In this document: piece after piece, positions 22,226-32,636 of the stretch
How the letters are laid out: each line of letters opens with the position of its first letter
Numbering within the stretch: position 1 is the first letter of the stretch
Source of the DNA: Blasia pusilla
Lineage: Eukaryota > Marchantiophyta > Marchantiopsida > Blasiales
Length of the DNA: 64,000 nt
Direction: 5' to 3'
Assembly (NCBI GenBank): GCA_050084515.1
Contig: CM114272.1
Span: 3,844,001-3,908,000, forward strand
Made by a program: the position numbers and the translations under genes
Notes under the pieces: generated by a model
The model's input: only the letters and a program-made list of their open reading frames with translations
What the model was told of the DNA's origin: nothing
Database searches by the model: none

Positions 22226-22457
22226 TACAGTTTTTTATTCATTTTGCGTGCATTGAAGTTGGTATCTTGCTACTAATTAGAAAAAAGATATTAAAATAAA
22301 AAAGAGGCTAGAATGCATAGCACGGGGTTGCCGGCTATTATCAATTAAGAGAGGCGGGAGGTGGCCACCCGAATGACAAAACAGGGAGATGATGAGTGTG
22401 TCATTCCGTTCCGTGTGCTGTTCTGGCAAACGAAAGCCATAAGAGTCAGCCAGCAGG

Positions 22458-22535
22458 CATTTATTGTCTGCCGGAGCAGCTTTCCTGCAGGTCCTTATCG
22501 CCTAAGGAAAGCAACGGGATTCGGGCAGGGAAAAA
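22458..22535. repeat. Left arm of an inverted-repeat pair
   Basis: GCAACGGGATTCGGGCAGGG plus five A residues (22511-22535) is the reverse complement of 23659-23683 with one mismatch. Weaker inverted similarity extends outward (CATTTATT and TTTCCTGCAG blocks). Confidence 0.7.
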
Positions 22536-22752
22536 TAGAGAAACTAGAAATGGTACCGGGGGTGGTGTCCTTTGTATTCGTATCTGTTTAAGGAAAGATG
22601 CACTTCGATAAAAATGAGTGATGGAAAACCCATGGGAAGTACAAAAGAGGGGGACTCAAAGAGTCAAAACCTGAAGGCCACAACAAGACCAGAGAAGGAA
22701 GAAGGGGCATTCCCCCTAACGATTTAAACTCACCAACAAAGCAGAGACAATA

Positions 22753-23260
22753 TCAAGCAACAACAAGAGAGCTATGACTACTACTAAGTGGGCCTCTAGC
22801 GCGGCGTCTCCCCACACTGAGCCGCCGCAAAAGCCCATTAGCCTGGGGCACGCTTGTTGTAACGCTATGGAGACCGCCGCCTACAATAGAGAATCGCAGA
22901 GCTAAGGACAACCCATTTCTCGAGTGGAGATGATGGGCGCGATCCGTGAAGTGAACGAAGTCGAACCTCTCCCCCATAGCCCCATACATCTCTATGGCCA
23001 GGGGGATGAAGATGTGTCCCTCGTGGAGTCGACTGTAGATATGTGTCTTCTTCACCGCCGCCGCTCCTTGTAGCATTCGCCCTTGGGCCACCACTTGGGC
23101 TCGCACTACCTCCCGCGTAGGATCTGTGACTACCACGTCCGCCACCACCACCTCAACCTCTCGTGTCAAGTAGAGATCAACACGAAGAAAGAAATCCCGC
23201 ATGGAATGGTACATCTCTCTGCACATGGAAACCACTCTTCCGATTAATATTATACATGAT
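22753..23260 (-). mobile_element. LINE 3' fragment, copy C
   Basis: The minus strand encodes the C-terminal domain of the LINE protein: YHSMRDFFLRVDLYLTRE, VVVADVVVTDPTREVV, KKTHIYSRLHEGHIFIPLAI and EMYG. The spaced acidic, Lys-Lys and F-I-P-L-A-I-E pattern resembles PD-(D/E)XK nuclease-like domains seen at the end of some plant and algal LINE proteins. It stays open for 160 codons. The RT part is absent, so this is a 5'-truncated insertion. Confidence 0.75.
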
Positions 23261-23368
23261 ATTCCGCACTACATGGTGAGTGGCTATCCATCTGGTTAAG
23301 CCGGGTCGAAGACTTCGAGACCGGTTTTGTAGAGATCGAGACGGGTTTTGTAGAGACCGGAAATGTGC

Positions 23369-23468
23369 GACGGTGGGTCAGGAAAACTCCCCGGACCCAC
23401 CGTCACAAAGTTAACTCAATTTGTGAGCTGTTCGCGGAGGCTTTTAGTTGCTTCACGACTAAAAGCTG
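23369..23468. repeat. Two adjacent hairpins
   Basis: GACGGTGGGTC near 23369 pairs with GACCCACCGTC near 23394. GCTTTTAGT near 23440 pairs with ACTAAAAGC near 23458. Their function is unknown. Confidence 0.6.
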
Positions 23469-23658
23469 GTGAATACGTGCCATTACTGGTTCACGAACCT
23501 CCGTCTACGGACTTCCGGCTCTCAATTCTCGTTCATTATGATCTATCGCACGCAGAGGAAGTTCTAGCTGATCTTGCTACGCTCGAGTTTCAGATTGAAA
23601 TGTAGGGGAGACACGTGAAATGTAGGGGGGCTTTGGTTTTATTTAAGAAAATGGTTGT

Positions 23659-23715
23659 TTTTCCCTGCCCGGATCCCGTTGCCCGACTGCAGGAAAGGAA
23701 ATAAATGACTGCAGG
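23659..23715. repeat. Right arm of an inverted-repeat pair
   Basis: It is the partner of 22458-22535. The two arms enclose LINE copy C and the hairpins, about 1.2 kb in total. Confidence 0.7.
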
Positions 23716-23940
23716 ATGACGTTAATGTGTTTCGAATTAGGGTAGTTTCTCGGGCGGCAGAAAAGGTCCTCATGATTGGCCGAAATTAATGTCAACAAGT
23801 GGGAAACCATAAGCCGACCCAATGATCTTGGAAAAATATCGATGACGAGTCAGCAAGACGCAGTGGTCGGTGGCCCTGGGAACTTCCCATATTGGGAAGA
23901 TGGCTTTGGAAGTCAAGACTCAAGAACCTGTGTTGGCAAC

Positions 23941-24072
23941 GACCAGACGGAGGTCACGGGGTGGAAGCGAGTGAAAGTCTGAGAGAGTCTGGAGTGTGAG
24001 AGATGAAGTCGGAAAGACGGAGATCACGTGCTGGAGGCGAGTGAGAGACTGAAAGTATGGGAGGAGAAGTCA
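23941..24072. repeat. Direct tandem duplication, about 65-70 bp
   Basis: The two units share GA-rich blocks such as AGACGGAG-TCACG, GGCGAGTGA-AG and GAGAAGT. It lies within a purine-rich stretch. Confidence 0.6.
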
Positions 24073-27000
24073 GGACTGAAAAGAGACTCGGAGTGGAGAC
24101 TACCCGTCTCGAACAGTGGACTCTGGAGGCAAGCCACTCGTCTGGCAAGTCGGGAAATTCCCGCCATTCCTATATTCTACGGCTCACTTAACCCCCACAC
24201 TGTCCACAGACTCCACACATCTTTTGGAGGCACCTTGAGACCCGGATGAATGCCGGCTTCTTTTGGTCGATTTCCATTAATTTAGCCGGCGCCATCTCTA
24301 CGGCTGGGAAACACTAAAACTGGTACCAACTTGGTAAATGACCTAGGTTGCTTCTTCCGTGCCAAAGAGCCATGGTGCTACCCGATCGGCAAAGCAGGCA
24401 GGCTGCTAAGACAAAAGCTACTAGCTGGTGCACCTACCTTCTTAGCTACGGGTAGCGGCACCAACTTCGCAGCGTGCCCAACCCAACCCAATGGACTTTT
24501 GCTCCCACGCACACGTGGTAGTCTCTGCTGTTGGTCTGTTGAGTTTAGCCGATTGTGGCCATCTTTCATGCCGTCTAACTCTTTGAAGCCCTTTTTCGTA
24601 TTCCGGATGGGATTTCCTTTGAGACCTCTTCTTCCTTACCTTTGGGCATCCTTATCCTTGTTAATCTGTTAAAGGGACAGGTGTCACATCAATATTAGAG
24701 GGGACCGGTGCCTCTAGAAAGATGTTTGTCGTTGATACCCCTGTTAATGATATAGATAGCTTGGTGTTCGAGCTAAGTTTCGACTTTCGACTGCAAATTT
24801 CGCTTAAATGTCATCAGCCGCAGCTTTGGACGGGGGAATCTAGGTTTCTCAATGCGATGAACAGCTCTGGTGATTCAAGAAAATTTTTTGTTCTGAATTT
24901 CTCGCATAGTAGGAAGCGGTGTTCATTCCCATCGATCGTCACAGAAGGTGCACGACTTTAGTTGCGTCCGCTTTTTCTTTCCGGTTCAAGAGACCACCTG
25001 GTCCTGAACTGGTTCCCCAAAGAGTCCCCAGCGAATCATTCCTCAATTCCACCTTGAAGAGGGAAGGGCAACTCCGCAGTCGATAGAGAAAGGTCTGGCT
25101 TTTTTTTCCCTTCTTCAATGCCGTGTTTCCAAGAACGGAACCCTCTCCCACTGCTATGGTTTAGGTGTCAGCAACAGGTTTCTCCAATTGCCCCTGCAAT
25201 TCAGGCCCTGTAGGCCCGACCTCCAAAGGATGCTGGGAAAGTAGATTGCTGTTCCACTCGCTCGGATCAGTCCGGTGCCTCAAAATTTGAGATTTTTATT
25301 TTGAATCCACGGGAAGCCTATGGGACCCCTTCCACATTTGTGGACTCTGTTTTCTCCATCGCCACATTCTTGCAAGTTGTTGGAATGTGGCCCAGTAATT
25401 CTGGAAGTCTCTGATTAATAAGGAACGCATTCAAGCGATCATGCTTATCTAAAACGTAGACATGCCGTGATCGGTTGAGAAAGTCCCGTGGCGGGACATG
25501 AGTTCGTGGGGAGCAGCGAAAATTTCATGGATTCATGACTGTTATCAGGAAAGGTGCAAGAAAGCACGCTTACTGCTATTCTCTAATCCAAATTTGATTA
25601 GATCATAGTAAATGGGCAATCAAGGGGACTATAAAATTTGTAGTGATGAAGAAATCAACGGAGTATATTTTCCAGATGCACACAGAAGGCGTTCCCTAGC
25701 ATGGGTCGTTCATGCCCTTGGTAGGGGACGCCACTTGGACACCAAGAAAGTTCACATCAGAGGTCAGGTACTACTACTATCTACTGAAACATCGCCATTA
25801 AGATTGGACACATCACCCAACACATGTAGACCTCCATCTCCTCTAGATATTCTCTAGACCTGAAATTTGGCTGAACACAATAAATCTTCAATCCAATCAT
25901 TGCTTAGTCCTTCTGATCTAGAGATAATTTATGTGATCACATCAATTCTACAATCTGTAATCAAACAGAGAATTATGGTCAGCCTGTTTGGGAGACGAGG
26001 ATCGAAATTGGAATCCTCATGTTGGGAAAGATGGAAGCAGTGTCATCGTTTTTTCCCCAGTCGCCAATCGCTGCTCGAATTCGACTTATGTTGGATATCT
26101 TATTTTCGGTGCCCATATTGATAAATAAGTAGATGATGTAATGCTCGGGTAGGTCGGATATGGTTGGAAGTTTCAGTTGGAAGTAACCCCTTATACACTT
26201 TAATCTTATCAAGTTCCACTCAAGAGAACTGAAAGTTGGAAAGGTCCCGAATATTTCAGAAACAGCCATGGTTGAAATCGTTTTTCGCTCGAGTTCCATG
26301 AATCTCTCAGCACGCATGAACCCAAAAGCGAAAGCGCGAGTACATTATGATTGAGCCCACCTCAAAACGTTTGGGTCGCAGGAGTGACGAATGGTGAGAA
26401 GTTTCCAAATTAAATTCACTCGAATAAAAGTCCACAGAATCTCCACAACCATGGTCTCCAGCAGAATGGTTGCGACTGCATGTGACTCATTGGATGGAAC
26501 AAATCAAAGTCGAAGAATTAGAAATTAGAAGCTTACATTGAGAAGAATGAAAATCGTCACCGCACTCGTTCGCGTAGTGGGAGGGCTTTTCTACCTTAAG
26601 AGATTTAGCCCTTGTTGCAGAATTATGCCAAAAATTAATAAACAGTCGTTCTTCTGAAAACGTGAGTCACTCTTGGCTAGAGACACGTTTACAAGTGAAG
26701 ATAGTGTAGTGGGTATTCCAAATTCGCCAGTATTGAGGTCTAACTATTCAAGACTTTCTTAAAGTAGGCTGCTTTGACGAAGTCACCGGAAGCTCCTAAT
26801 TGCAATGCATCAATTCAGAAACCAAGACCATGAGTCGAGCTTCTAGTCACTTCTTCAATTGCAAATCAATGCCAAATTGATCTCCTTAGTTCACTCTTTC
26901 CATCCAAGTCTTCGTAGTCTTAGACTCAACACTCGCATTCTTCTTCGCCCCATCAGATTAGCACATGATTCAAAAAATATGAATGCATCTCCTATTACTC

Positions 27001-27100
27001 TTCCCACAATGGGTTTTAGTCCTCTCTCCAAAGGTGCAACGGGTTATCGTGATTTTAAGACTAAACATGTACTTCGAGCATAGGGGGCTGGTATTTTGGC
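24073..27100. other. Mixed-composition region without a recognised gene
   Basis: The composition is near balanced and ORFs up to about 110 codons occur on both strands (for example 24331-24672 plus, 25979-26317 minus). None shows a motif I can name, and no retroelement domain or RNA gene is visible. It could hold exons of a decayed gene or an unknown element. Confidence 0.4.
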
Positions 27101-27145
27101 AAGAGAGAGTAAGAGAGGAGAGGAAGAGAGGAGAGTCTCTCTTAA
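27101..27145. repeat. GA-rich simple repeat
   Basis: GAGAGGAAGAGAGGAGAG-type sequence resembles, in inverted orientation, the CT-rich tract at 38820-38880. Confidence 0.6.
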
Positions 27146-27487
27146 AAAAAAAGGGCCAAATCCACCTCCTCTCGTCAAAACTTTTTGACATATTTGAAAT
27201 TTTTGTTTGCTTTCAAATTCAGGAAATCTTTAGAAGAGAGTAGGTAGTGGTCCACATTTGGCCCTAAAAAAACCTCCTCTTTCCTGGGGGCGAGAAAAAA
27301 AGAGACATCATAAGACCACTACAAACATTTTTCCATCACTCTCCATGTGAGCCTAAGTTTCTTAACATTCCCTGTCTCGGTCAACAAAAAGCAGTGCCCA
27401 TGGTATTTTTGTTGGAGGACCACCCGGATGCCAACCTCTCTTTTTGCAGGGATTGTTGCCTACATCATGGCCTCCCCTAAATTGCCT

Positions 27488-27512
27488 CATAACCAACTTT
27501 CTGTTGGTTATG
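27488..27512. repeat. Small perfect hairpin
   Basis: CATAACCAAC and GTTGGTTATG are exact reverse complements around a five-base loop. Confidence 0.7.
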
Positions 27513-27690
27513 AATGGTGTCTGCTCAAGACCAACTTTGTGAAATGTGAACACATCAGATCTTAAGGCTGAGAAACCGAGAAGCTCACCCCTCCCAACCC
27601 GTAAGAAAGCTCACCATAAGAAAGGAAAGATTTTTAGAAGTGATTTTCTTCCACCCTGCAGCCACGACGATCTAACAGGTTGGGAATCCG

Positions 27691-27745
27691 AAATGGCAAT
27701 CCGACAGGTAGTAGGAATCCTGCACATCTTAGACAAGAAAAGAAG
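27691..27745 (-). repeat. Duplicate of the 28379-28435 segment
   Basis: On the minus strand both read as a pyrimidine tract (CTTCTTTTCTT), an AG or AAG, and a segment ending GTCGGATTGCC or GTGCGATTGCC. They are about 55 bp long with about 80 percent identity by eye. The copy at 28379 lies at the end of the last methyltransferase exon. Confidence 0.6.
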
Positions 27746-27854
27746 CCTACAACTAGTTTGACGAATGTAGGGGAAGGAGCCAAACGTTAAGAAGCCCACC
27801 ACAATGCGTCAGAAGTTGGTATCACGGGGAAAGAGTCCGATCACTCAAGCAGTC

Positions 27855-29192
27855 AACCTTTCGGAATCCGACAGCTTGCCTGGAAGTGGTTAAAAAGTTG
27901 CAGTGGCAAAAAGCAAAAAGTTGCAACCCGTCGGAATCATACGGGTTGCAGAATTGTAATTCTTAGTAGCTAAAAGAACACAATCCACAAGTCCAAAAAA
28001 ATATTCCAGCAAACTTTTACAAACACCATTATGGGTTGAAAAAATCTCGTCCTTTATTACCTCCGAAGGAACCTCGGAAATGTACATTTGACCTAGTCTA
28101 TGATTTCTTCAGCCTCGTCATCTACAAATTTACTCCTAACTCTCCTCGGTGACAGTACCAAAGGAATGTCCTAGGATACAAGTGGCTCCACTGGCCGATT
28201 GTAGATAGGGATCGAAAATGTTGGCGAATTCGATAGCCTTGGCCCCCCCATAGGTACACCATAACGGTCCCATGTAACCTGATTTGAGTCCCACCGCCTT
28301 CCTTGGCAGTATACCTTGTACGCTCTGTAATGTGACACCCATCCAGTATCAATATGTGCTCTGTCCCCGGTAATACCATTATGGCAATCGCACAGGTTGT
28401 AGGAATCCAACACGTCTGAGAGAAGAAAAGAAGCAGAGAATGTTCCTGCCACTCTGCCATGCGCCTTTGATACTTGCCCCTGAAAGTCCCACTAAGCCGA
28501 ACACCAAGTCACCCGGCCTTGAGTAGAGCTCTATGAGCATTTGCATCAGGGCTGGCGATTTTTCCCTTCCTCCTAGAAATGGGGTACTGTCTTGCATGTA
28601 AATTCCCGGGGGGAAATTGTACAAACTATCTAAACTGTACCCATCTGAGCATGGATCCACAGGATCCTGGATCTTGAACACCTGGAAATTGTGCTCGGGC
28701 CGAACGAAGCAGTACACGTAGGAGTGGTCCATCTGTAAATAAGCACGTTGGAAACAATGTCAGCAACTAAAGAAGTCGGCTTGAGAACATTTTCAATTAC
28801 TAACTTTGGATCAACCTGTCGGAGTCCGACGGGTTGTTTTGTCCCGGACCAACCTGTCGCCTTCCGACGGGTTGGTCAAGGACTAAAACGACCCGTCGGG
28901 CTCAAGAAGCGAAATTTTAATCCGTGAGCAACCCGTCGGAAGGCGGCGGGTTTTGGCGAGCAGCCCATGCTCGGCCGAGAGCAACCGTCGCTATCTCCAG
29001 GCGGGTTGCGGCTTTCCGAAACACAAGGAAAAACCAAAAGCAAGCGCAACCCGCCGGGTTCCGACGGGTTGCGTACACCACGATTTTCCCCGTATGTGGG
29101 AAAGATGCAACCCGTCGGAAACCGACGGGTTGCTCTCAACCGAGCATGGGCTGCTCTAAGCCAGAACCCATCGCCTTCCGACGGGTTGCTCA
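27855..29192. repeat. Palindrome array A
   Basis: Copies of the 27-bp palindrome occur near 27922, 28815, 28851, 28928, 29046 and 29107, with degenerate or half copies near 27858, 28891, 28980 and 29166. The arm is GCAACCCGTCGGA, and the cleanest copy (29107-29133) is symmetric around a single central A. The copies from 28815 onward lie inside the last intron of the methyltransferase gene. The two left copies lie downstream of it. Confidence 0.85.
28410..28732 (-). pseudogene. ParB-methyltransferase gene, exon 4 (motif I)
   Basis: It begins after TTTACAG (28739-28733). It encodes GGREKSPALMQMLIELYSRP, then GDLVFGLVGLSGAS and GAWQSGRNILCF. This matches the beta-class motif X and I pattern (EKP...L...YS.PGD.V.D.F.G.G....A...GR...). 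The expected D-x-F-x-G-x-G reads V-F-G-L-V-G-L-S-G, so the cofactor-binding Asp is not obvious. A possible further exon near 28350-28170 shows no motif. Confidence 0.5.
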
Positions 29193-29305
29193 CGGAAAAA
29201 AAAAACGGAGATTGACACTCACTATACTCACTCAACGGAGATAAACAATCATTATACACATCATTAAAATATAATTGAAATTATACTACAGGAATTGAGC
29301 CTTAC

Positions 29306-31240
29306 CCGAATCTGACTCGTCGCGGATCAGAGTGGGTACTCATTTTTTATGATCCACGATTGCGCCGTCCTCCACTTTAGTGACCTCTTGACGCACTGGA
29401 GGTTGAAGAGCTCGTCCTCGCCTCCCTCCAATCAACACCAAGAAGCAGCCCCTGTCACTCAGATAGGCGTCTGCAAAGGAGAACAATAGCGCAATTTGGT
29501 CATAAGAGAGCGGCACGTTCCACTCAGGTACCTCGTCCGACGGATTCTCGCCCCAAAGTCGCAACCCCGAGGGCAGATCAGCGATCAAGAGATCCACCGC
29601 AACCTCTTCGACCACTCCATTCACCGTCCAGGCAGCGTGCCCGTTTTGTTGGAGCTTCCGTCCCAGCGTTGTCAATTTATCGATGGCTGGTGTCGACGCT
29701 TGAGATCTGAAGCTCTTCAGCTCATCTAGTAAAGGAGTGAACTGAAGGAGGACGCTTGTCCGGGTCGTTGTTTGTCTGTGTCTTCCCAAGGATGATGGAC
29801 TGTATTCTCCTTGGGACAACCCTGGCACCTCTCGCTTCCGCTTCTCCCGAGTCTGCGGACGGCTTGTCGGGGTCTCTATGACCTCGAGACTGGTGGGGTT
29901 TTTCGCCGAGGACCTGGTCGACCCTCTCTCCCGCCGCCGGGACGATTTCGCCTCGGCCTTGAATCTTCAGCCTCTCTTTGGGAAGACTCGGCCTCTCAAT
30001 TTTTCCCTCCCTCGCCTTGCCTTTGAGACCATTTGTCGATTTGTCTTTGGTCAGTGCGGACCTTGAAGCCAACTCATTTGTCGTGGGCTTGCTCTTCTGC
30101 ATCTCCTCCAAAGAAGTCTTCAAGCTGCACAAAATTGGGGATGTCGTCTTGTCCTGAGGCCACTATATCATGAAGCCCTTGTAAATCCTTATCGGTGATG
30201 TCTTCAAGATCGTTGAAGTCGAGCCAAATGGGGCAATTCTCCACCTCCCAATCGAACATGTGCTGCCCCATCTCCATGTCGTACATGGAGAATGTCTCTG
30301 CATTCGGCGGTGAAGCCCACAATTTCAAGGCTGCCGGTAATTTTCCCCACGTACCTGCATTCTTACACTGGACGAGGTATCTGAAGACCATCCGTTGGGC
30401 AGCTTCTAGTCGAACAGAATCGGCCGTCTGCTCCTCTAGATCTCGCTTCTTCTTCGCTTGACCCCGTTTGTTCCCCTCTACTTCTTCGTCAAGCTCTGCC
30501 TGAGGGAGGACGCAAACCTTGAACATTGTCTTGAATTTGGGTTTTTGATTGGCTTGTCCCGGATGTCGTCGAGCCAAACCTCGAAATCTCCACAACTTTC
30601 CAGGTTTGCTTCATCCAGGATGGGCTCTAATCTTCTGAGCTCCGCTTGCAGACCCTCCACCACGGACTTCCCGATAACCCACAACGCGTCCCAGAACGAC
30701 CATTCGCGTAGCCAGTGGGAGATCACTGGATCGGACACACCCGAATGATGGTGTGTCGCCCTCTTCTGGGCCTCTGTGCCCTCGAGTGTGATTTTCATCA
30801 GTCGGATCCTCCTAAACTCGCTAATGCCGGACAACGCAAACCGATGCACGCGATCCAGGGACACTTTCTCCACAATCCGACCATGCGGATCTTCATCCCT
30901 TTTCCGCTGGCGCTTGATAATCGTCTTCAGCTCCTTATAGAACTCCGGACCAAGTTCGGAGTTAAGAATGCTGATGTATCAATGCATCTTCCTCGCCGTG
31001 TATTTCGTTGCTGCAGATATTGCAGCTTGGATGAATTCTACGCGCTCAGACGCAGATATTTTCTCCCTCCGCTCCAGCTCCAGTGCAACACTCTTCTTCG
31101 CGGCCTGTATCTTCGACCAGCAAAGGATGGTTACGGCTGCATCTTGGGAAATAAACTTATTTGCCCAAGTTTTCTTTTTTATCTGAGCACCCTTTGCAAG
31201 CATCTCGATTGACAAGGGCACGCCCAAAAACCCCTGTACT
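29306..31240 (-). pseudogene. ParB-methyltransferase gene, exon 3 (middle and motif IV)
   Basis: The exon opens in phase with exon 2 using an acceptor at 31241-31242. It is interrupted by one in-frame TGA (30979-30981), frameshifts near 30555, 30090 and 29790, and a TGA near 29340. The middle part is helical and charged (LREWSFWDALWVIGKSVVEG). At 29565-29582 it reads VDLLIADLPSGL, which aligns with the VDLIxxDPPYG catalytic motif IV of amino-methyltransferases but has L and S in place of P and P/Y. After about 45 residues GCFLVLIGG resembles motif V-VI. The donor GTAAGG lies at 29305-29300. Confidence 0.55.
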
Positions 31241-31337
31241 CTCTCGCGTGCGTCGTAGCACCTTCCTCACCCGATCGCGATCCCTGGATCCGGTGGTGGG
31301 TGACATTCCCCTCCGATACAATCTGCACATCCAAACT

Positions 31338-32020
31338 CAACCCGTCAGGAAATTACATGGGTTCTCGCAACCCGTCGGACTCGACGGTCGTCCGCAACTC
31401 AAGGTCGGATTCTAGGAACGAGCTAAATGATGCAACCCGTCGGAGTCCGACGGATTGCATTCAGATTTGGTAATGCCTGGTTTCAACCCGTCGGACTCCG
31501 ACGGGTTGTGCAACTGAACATACTAACGTGAACATAGCAACCCGTCGGAGTCTGACAGGTTGCGCAATTGAATGGAAACTTGCAATTTGACGCGAAATTT
31601 GGGGAACCAACTTCTTTATGCAACCCGTCGGACTCCGACGAGTTGATTTCAGCCAAAAACAGTTTCGAGGCAAGAAACCCGTCGGACTCCGATGGGTTGC
31701 TTTGGGCAAAGAACATACAAAACTGCGGTCAGTCTAACAACTCGTCGGAGTCCGATGAGTTGCATTCTTCAAAAAACATTATGAAAAGGCGGCGAGTCGA
31801 GCAACCCGTCGGACTCTGACGGTTTGCTTTGGGCCAAAAACTAATTAAATACGTTGTCAATCGAACAACTTGTCGAAGTCCGACGAGTTGCATTCTTCAA
31901 AAAACATCCTGAAAAAGCGTCGAGTCGAGCAACTCGTCGGAGTCCGACGAGTTGCTTTCGGCAAAAAAAAACCTAACCCATTCATCAATCAAGCAACTCG
32001 TCGAAGTCCAACGAGTTGCG
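31338..32020. repeat. Palindrome array B
   Basis: Twelve copies lie in the second intron of the methyltransferase gene (proposed intron 31241-32072). Starts near 31738, 31800, 31865, 31929 and 31993 give a regular 62-65 bp period. Spacers between palindromes also resemble each other (AAAAAACAT and GCGGCGAGTCGAGCAAC blocks), so the unit amplified is the palindrome plus spacer. The centre alternates GGAGTCC and GGACTCC. Confidence 0.9.
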
Positions 32021-32072
32021 TAAGTGTAAAAGCATCCCAACAACCGTCCCGACCCAACAAGAAGATACTCAC

Positions 32073-32546
32073 GTATTCATGGCATGCATTGCCATCTTCA
32101 CCGTCGCCATGTGATGAGGGAATGGGTGAAGGACCATTGCCTTCACGCAAAAATGTGCCTCCAATGAGTTGGGCCGCTCATCCGCAAACTTAGTCCACGC
32201 CATGAACCTGTGATTTCCATCCCAGATGAAGAAATGCAGATTCCTCATCCAGCTGAATTCCGTGCCCTTTACTTGCCTTCTGAAATCCTGGTCTCGCATC
32301 CTCCATAATGTGTCGAGCTTTTCCAAGTCCTCCTCCGTAACCAGAGCTTGGGTTCCATGCTCGTCGTAAGGCTGAACATAGAAGGGAGGAAAGCATCGAC
32401 GTGGGATCTTTGTCGCCGCCCGATTGTTTAAGCTTCGCGATGTCCTCGTCGGACTGAATTTCGCGGACGTATTCCATTGTCCGCAATCGGCAGAGTGGAA
32501 TCCTCGGGGCGTTGTGGCCCTCCATGAGTGCCATCTGCTTTACCAC
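32073..32546 (-). pseudogene. ParB-methyltransferase gene, exon 2 (ParB/Srx-like domain)
   Basis: The acceptor CTGACAG at 32547 starts an exon in phase with exon 1. It encodes MEYVREIQSDEDIAKLKQS, then, after a frameshift near 32400, PPFYVQPYD, VTEEDLEKLDTLW and HFFIWDGNHRFMAW (32195-32227). The I-x-DG-x-HR-xxA motif after a PF-V-P segment is the signature of ParB/sulfiredoxin-fold domains. It then runs on to MHAMNT, and a GTGAGT donor follows. In ParB proteins this fold binds or hydrolyses nucleotide or acts as a nuclease. Its role here is unknown. Confidence 0.55.
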
Positions 32547-32636
32547 CTGTCAGAACGAGGACAAGATCAATAAGCTACACTGAATTCCCAATGAATTGCA
32601 ATTCACATAATTCAAAAAACCCAAATCCTCTCTTAC

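Noticed and set aside
24331-24672. 113-codon plus-strand ORF as a gene
   Set aside because: No motif, start context or conserved neighbour supports it, and overlapping frames are also open.
23741-27100. Organelle-derived insertion
   Set aside because: The composition differs from its neighbours, but I could not recognise any mitochondrial or plastid gene, tRNA or rRNA segment.
28171-28452. A further methyltransferase exon
   Set aside because: The frame is open but shows no recognisable motif and overlaps the duplicated segment, so it is not annotated as coding.
28876-29259. ORFs of 100-127 codons on both strands in palindrome array A
   Set aside because: Same palindrome artefact; the segment lies in the proposed last intron.
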